Of a stretch of DNA of 64,000 bases, positions 62,201-64,000 are shown in pieces. This stretch comes from Istiophorus platypterus (lineage: Eukaryota; Chordata; Actinopteri; Istiophoriformes; Istiophoridae): contig CM029112.1 in NCBI GenBank assembly GCA_016859345.1, positions 9,683,089-9,747,088 of the forward strand, in the 5' to 3' direction. The notes under the pieces were generated by a model. It was not told where the DNA came from and searched no databases. It was given only the letters and a program-made list of their open reading frames with translations. Numbering within the stretch: the stretch's first letter is position 1; every line of letters begins with the position of its first letter. Made by a program: the position numbers and the translations under genes.

Positions 62201-62662
62201 CAAACAGCAAAAACATGCAGTTACAAAGTGAGAAAGAATGAAATGGGAATGGCAATGGTGCATGAGCAAATCTAGGAAGCATTATAGCAGCAGTTCTGTA
62301 CAGTAAATCATAAGGAATTCACTGTGACTGTGAATTTCAACTCTTCAACATCCTGACACAAGTGCCAAAGATTAGCCTCGCTGGAATGAGATCATCATCA
62401 CATTACCCTCGCATTCCACACACAGTAGAGAGCACATCAGAGTACAATTAGTACAGTAAGGATAGAAGCAGCTGAGAGAATTCAAGCTAGTGATGATGAG
62501 TACAAAGTTGCTGTTTCAGACCCAAATACTGTGCGTGACTTTGTCTATGTTTTTTAAAAAGCACAGAAAATGCATAGCTTACCTTGCCAAACCAGCCGTG
62601 TCCAATCTCTTTTAGATAGAGCAGACTATGGCGGCCAAGGTCTGATGATTTCAGCAGCTGGA
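53268..62662 (-). CDS. aatk: AATK / LMTK1 (AATYK1) lemur-family kinase, 3' part of gene
   Basis: Joined on the - strand: 62662-62583, 62124-62006, 60864-60777, 60644-60511, 59810-59726, 59623-59502, 58641-58492, 57689-54266, 54156-53976, 53874-53671, 53296-53268. All introns are GT/AG and in frame, giving 1538 residues counted from the first codon here. Residues 1-265 are the kinase domain: glycine loop GHGWFGKV (21-28), catalytic Lys in VVVKEL (45), HSDLALRN (140-147) in place of HRDLxxRN, DYG (160-162) in place of DFG, and SPE (187-189) in place of APE, all as in LMTKs. A 1.1-kb-residue acidic, Ser-rich disordered tail follows, with a PP1-type RVxF motif KAVSF (1386-1390) and a conserved C-terminal RFSITHVSD block. 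In mammals LMTK1 is a Cdk5-regulated neuronal Ser/Thr kinase acting on Rab11 recycling endosomes and neurite growth. The N-terminal TM exons are missing from the window. Identification is secure. Confidence 0.96.
53671..53874 (-). CDS. aatk: aatk penultimate coding exon
   Basis: Encodes (G)GGCKWEDDLSVEPCPS then a Pro/Ser-rich stretch and ALNRFMVSRFSITHVSDPHM. GGG-x-x-W-(E/D)DD and SRFSITHVSD are conserved LMTK1 C-terminal landmarks. Donor ACAG|gtctgt. Confidence 0.9.
53976..54156 (-). CDS. aatk: aatk coding exon downstream of the PP1 motif
   Basis: Encodes ESPTGELADYTFSTGTESSG then a Ser/Gln/Glu-rich sequence ending NNSEEG. ESPTxEL follows VTVFLFDQ of the large exon as in mammals. Phase 0 start, phase 1 end at GAGG|gtgagt. 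Confidence 0.9.
54266..57689 (-). CDS. aatk: aatk giant exon (kinase C-terminus and regulatory tail)
   Basis: A 3424-nt exon, open throughout (1141 codons). It begins with the last kinase helix (YEVMQFCWLQPELRPSSEEV, HLLVTYLCAKG) and continues as a long disordered acidic tail. Two related short motifs are visible: SGYDTENNESPEF and SDYDAENERSPQ. The 3' end carries ERKKKAVSFFDDVTVFLFDQ, a PP1-docking-type segment. A perfect 17-nt inverted repeat lies at 56794-56833. A single giant exon for the tail is typical of LMTK genes. Confidence 0.97.
56794..56833. repeat. Perfect 17-nt inverted repeat inside aatk coding sequence
   Basis: AGCCCTGTAAAGTTAGG, six bases, then its exact reverse complement. 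On the coding strand it spans the codons for SPVKLGHSLTLQG. As RNA it would form an uninterrupted 17-bp stem with a 6-nt loop. Confidence 0.9.
57690..58491 (-). other. aatk: aatk intron before the giant exon
   Basis: 0.8-kb intron with a (GT)n-like compound array at 58017-58078. No other feature recognised. Confidence 0.8.
58492..58641 (-). CDS. aatk: aatk kinase exon (subdomains IX-X)
   Basis: Encodes SLGVTVWELFELGNQPYRHY then SDRQVLTYAVKEQQLKLPKP and HLQFPLAERW. Contains the kinase alpha-F region (W-S-x-G-V). Acceptor ctgttgcag, donor CGCTG|gtgaga. Confidence 0.96.
58764..59145. mobile_element. Non-autonomous Tc1/mariner-ended MITE, degenerate
   Basis: The left end TACAGTCAGGTATATGACTA then TTTGGACAGTG and GTAGACTTTCAGCTATAATA resembles an abundant fish Tc1-type family. 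The right end (about 59065-59145: AAATCCATCGTAGTGGCGTA, CAGAGGGAAAATTACGAAAC, GTCACTGTACAAAATTAATG) is a diverged inverted copy of it. About 380 bp, no transposase sequence. It lies in the aatk intron between 58642 and 59501. The right boundary is approximate. Confidence 0.6.
59502..59623 (-). CDS. aatk: aatk kinase exon (activation segment)
   Basis: Encodes DDYYVTQDQIWVPLRWISPE then LIDEVHGNLLVVDQTKSSNI and W. Contains the activation loop Tyr pair and the SPE motif. Phase 0 start, phase 2 end. Confidence 0.96.
59726..59810 (-). CDS. aatk: aatk kinase exon (catalytic loop and DYG)
   Basis: Encodes DLALRNCLLTLEMSVKIGDY then GLSHSRYK. The catalytic Asp and Asn and the DYG metal-binding Asp are intact, so a kinase-active protein is plausible despite the unusual HSD. 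Confidence 0.96.
59811..60510 (-). other. aatk: aatk intron hosting mir-338
   Basis: 700-nt intron containing the mir-338 hairpin about 105 nt after the upstream exon's donor. A GC-rich segment (60240-60340) flanks the hairpin, including GGTTGCTATGGCAGCC at 60283-60298, an imperfect X-box-like palindrome. The rest is AT-rich. Confidence 0.85.
60335..60404 (-). ncRNA. mir338: mir-338 microRNA precursor (miR-338-5p and miR-338-3p)
   Basis: The - strand at 60360-60339 equals the known mature miR-338-3p (TCCAGCATCAGTGATTTTGT then TG; seed CCAGCA) over all 22 nt. The 5' arm at 60398-60377 (AACAACATCCTGGTGCTG...) matches miR-338-5p apart from one internal difference and the 3' end. The arms pair, with GCAAC/GTTGC closing the stem base and a 16-nt loop between the mature arms. 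It lies sense within an aatk intron, exactly the mammalian arrangement. miR-338 is a neural and oligodendrocyte microRNA co-expressed with its host. The precursor ends are approximate. Confidence 0.95.
60511..60644 (-). CDS. aatk: aatk kinase exon (alpha-D/E)
   Basis: Encodes GDLKSYLRSCRVADSETPDP then LILQRMACDIASGLLHLHKN and NFIHS. Ends in phase 2 inside the Ser of HSD. Acceptor ctcctcttag, donor CACAG|gtagag. Confidence 0.96.
60777..60864 (-). CDS. aatk: aatk kinase exon (hinge)
   Basis: Encodes (R)TLQHPALLQCLAQCSEVTP then YLLVMEFCPL. MEFCPLGDL is the hinge characteristic of LMTKs. Confidence 0.96.
60865..62005 (-). other. aatk: aatk intron containing a Tc1/mariner copy
   Basis: 1.14-kb intron, most of it made of one decayed DNA transposon. 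About 100 nt of host sequence remain at one end and about 50 nt at the other. Confidence 0.85.
60968..61952 (-). mobile_element. Degenerate, 5'-truncated Tc1/mariner transposon
   Basis: Inverted termini TACAGTCCTGGTTGAAATAT... and, read on the other strand, TACATTCCTGGTTGAAGTTA... face each other about 985 bp apart, with TA at both outer ends. The - strand encodes recognisable but frame-broken transposase pieces in the expected order: WTDETKVELCG (near 61740-61708), NTVPTLKHGGGSIML (61660-61616) and PDPNPITDLWREL (61382-61344). The last contains the motif before the third catalytic acidic residue. The N-terminal DNA-binding half is missing, so the copy is dead. Inserted in an aatk intron in the same orientation as the gene. 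Confidence 0.85.
62006..62124 (-). CDS. aatk: aatk kinase exon (VAIK-equivalent)
   Basis: Encodes VLLGEVNAGLSTTQVVVKEL then KASASVQDQMQFLEEAQPY and part of Arg. Carries the ATP-binding lysine in VVVKEL. Phase 0 start, phase 2 end. Confidence 0.96.
62125..62582 (-). other. aatk: aatk intron
   Basis: 458-nt intron, no repeat or RNA recognised. Confidence 0.8.
62583..62662 (-). CDS. aatk: aatk kinase exon (glycine loop)
   Basis: Encodes (V)QLLKSSDLGRHSLLYLKEI then GHGWFGK. It is the most 5' aatk exon that can be recognised with certainty. It begins with two bases of a Val codon, so the preceding exon must end in phase 1 with G. Acceptor ccctttcag. Confidence 0.96.
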
Positions 62663-63105
62663 CTGAAAGGGAACAGTAAGAAAAATGCAAGATTACTTTT
62701 AGGCAGGAAAATATGAAACTGCTATAGTTGGAAAGGAGCGATTATGGGGGGGCGGGCAGATTCTGAAAAGAAAATTTCAACATATTGAGCAAGTAAATAA
62801 AAGAGAGAAAGAAAGTTGGGGATTGTTTGCAGATAGAAAAGAAAATTAGACCCCTACAAAGCAGGGAAAGTGCAAAGACAGATAGGAAGAGAAAAAATAG
62901 AAGCCCCCTCTCAGCCAAACAACACATGTACATTGTCTTACATAAAAAGCTGCACCGACTAACGAGGAGAGCTTGACTGAAGGCAAACTTAGACCTGTAA
63001 CTTCCCTTCTAGTTTAAACAATACTTTCAAAGTACAGCCACCACACACAAATTCAACCCAGCACTAGTCTGCAAATTATACTAAGTTGTACACGAAATTA
63101 AATAC
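62663..63105 (-). other. aatk: aatk intron between glycine-loop exon and candidate first exon
   Basis: AT- and purine-rich; no conserved exon such as the LPLTEVSLP-type segment that precedes VQLLKS in mammals was found here. Confidence 0.6.
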
Positions 63106-63121
63106 CTCCATGAATCCTCAT
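63106..63121 (-). CDS. aatk: Candidate alternative first coding exon of aatk
   Basis: On the - strand ATGAGGATTCATGGAG|gtattt gives MRIHG with a phase-1 end. Its last G completes GTC (Val), exactly as required by the next exon, yielding MRIHGVQLLKSSDLG. It would produce a short kinase without the transmembrane anchor. Mammals also have TM-less isoforms (AATYK1A), but those retain palmitoylated cysteines that this one would lack. The match is short and could be coincidence. Confidence 0.3.
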
Positions 63122-63480
63122 GTTTCAAGAAGGGAGATGATAACGGTGAGAGGAAAGATGATGATGAGGGTGATGATGACGGAGCAGAGGAGCGGCCAGC
63201 CACTCTGAGCACCGTGACAGGGACCGAGTCCGAGTCCCAGGCAGGGATGAAGTACTGGTTCAGAGTGTGAGAACCGAGAGCCCGTGGCCCCAGCCCCAAC
63301 CCCGGGCTACTTAGCCTCATTGTGTGTATGTGAGAAAGAGCCCATGGTCGCAGTGTGTGTGTGAGAGAGCCTCGGCAGGATTTAACCCTCCGAGCCCTCG
63401 CACAGCTGAACAAGCTCGCCACGCTGTCTCTCCCCGTCTGCACCGAGCTCATCCTCCAACTGGGACACACAAAAACACAC
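63122..63480 (-). promoter_or_regulatory. aatk: GC-richer region, possible internal aatk promoter/5' UTR
   Basis: CpG-containing, GC-richer block immediately upstream (on the - strand) of the candidate first exon, contrasting with its AT-rich surroundings. It contains several short ATG open frames. One reading frame of a (CAT/ATC)-rich stretch gives a hydrophobic run (VIITLIIIFPLTVIISLL), but with a stop before and after and no start. A promoter role is inference. Confidence 0.3.
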
Positions 63481-64000
63481 ATACTGTCCTCGTCTAGAGC
63501 TCCCCAGCTGTCAGGAAAACATTGAAATCCTTGGTTTCTATACAGACTGCATTTAAATCTACCATAAACAGATCGAGACAGAAACTTATCACAGCTTTAG
63601 GTCAGTGGAGCGATCTACTGACGTGTCGACGCAGGAGTTCTGAAGAGGATTTCTGCCCGGGCACTGAGAATTTCTGGTCATGTATCACGCCTGATGTGAC
63701 GACCATCACGCATGTTGGTAGTGTGCCGTCTGACGCACAAGCTCTCTGTGCAGCCTCAAGACACCCAGTAGTGACATAAGGCCTACATAATGCCCCCCTG
63801 TCACCCAGGACAGCAGCATTCCTCGGCCAAACAGGACACAAACACTGCTCTGTCAGATGCAGAAAAGACCTCTGTCATACGCACTAACCACCCCTATCTG
63901 CAGCCCCCCCCCCCCTCCTCCCCGCTCTTAGGTCCTGGTGCATGCCACCACTCTTCCCCTGTCTCTCCTCATTCTGCCACAGACCCTTCACTGTATTCGG
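63481..64000. other. Right edge of window, no gene recognised
   Basis: Probably further aatk intron or upstream region. No exon of the LMTK1 N-terminus was detected. Contains a C-homopolymer near 63905-63915. Confidence 0.5.

Noticed and set aside
63081..63482. 133-codon - strand frame as the aatk N-terminus, and an overlapping hydrophobic run in another frame as its TM helix
   Set aside because: No resemblance to the LMTK1 N-terminus; the hydrophobic run comes from an ATC-rich simple stretch, has a stop on both sides and no start, and no donor in either frame has the phase needed by the next exon.
1..64000. Search for a novel prokaryote-like system, CRISPR array, virus-derived gene or retroviral LTR pair
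   Set aside because: No regularly spaced repeats with unique spacers other than microsatellites, no reverse transcriptase or capsid-like frames, and no paired LTRs were seen.

Overview
The window is ordinary vertebrate chromosomal DNA, almost certainly from a ray-finned (percomorph-like) teleost. It holds two multi-exon protein genes with consensus GT/AG introns, very many (CA)n microsatellites, degenerate Tc1/mariner elements and dispersed repeats of kinds common in fish genomes. No bacterial-type operon, phage, CRISPR array or defence system was seen.

Left three quarters (about 1-51.5 kb, + strand): one gene, baiap2 (IRSp53), an I-BAR/SH3 scaffold that couples Rho-family GTPases to actin and bends membranes. 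Thirteen shared coding exons (1104 to 45423) can be joined in phase. They splice to either of two terminal exons that enter in the same phase: 47267-47303, giving a C-terminal S-T-V PDZ ligand (536 aa), or 50025-50094, giving an R-S-A-P-type tail (547 aa). Introns 1, 3 and 6 take up most of the space. They contain microsatellites, a (CTG)16 tract, old repeats and several palindromic RFX X-box-like sites.

Right quarter (about 51.6-64 kb, - strand): the 3' part of aatk (LMTK1/AATYK1), a neuronal Ser/Thr kinase of the lemur kinase family, convergent with baiap2. Eleven coding exons (62662 down to 53268) join in phase to 1538 residues from the kinase glycine loop to the stop. The N-terminal membrane-anchor exons were not found and probably lie beyond 64000. 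A phase-compatible alternative first exon lies at 63106-63121. An intron of aatk carries a sense-strand mir-338 hairpin (60335-60404), as in mammals. Other aatk introns hold a degenerate Tc1/mariner copy (60968-61952) and a Tc1-ended MITE (about 58764-59145).

Tail-to-tail baiap2-aatk order with an intronic mir-338 is, from general knowledge, the same as on human 17q25.3, so this is a conserved neural gene block. Paralogue (a or b) cannot be assigned from this window alone. The most useful leads are the mir-338 locus, the candidate TM-less aatk start, the paired baiap2 terminal exons, the perfect 17-nt inverted repeat inside aatk coding sequence, and the RFX-type palindromes.
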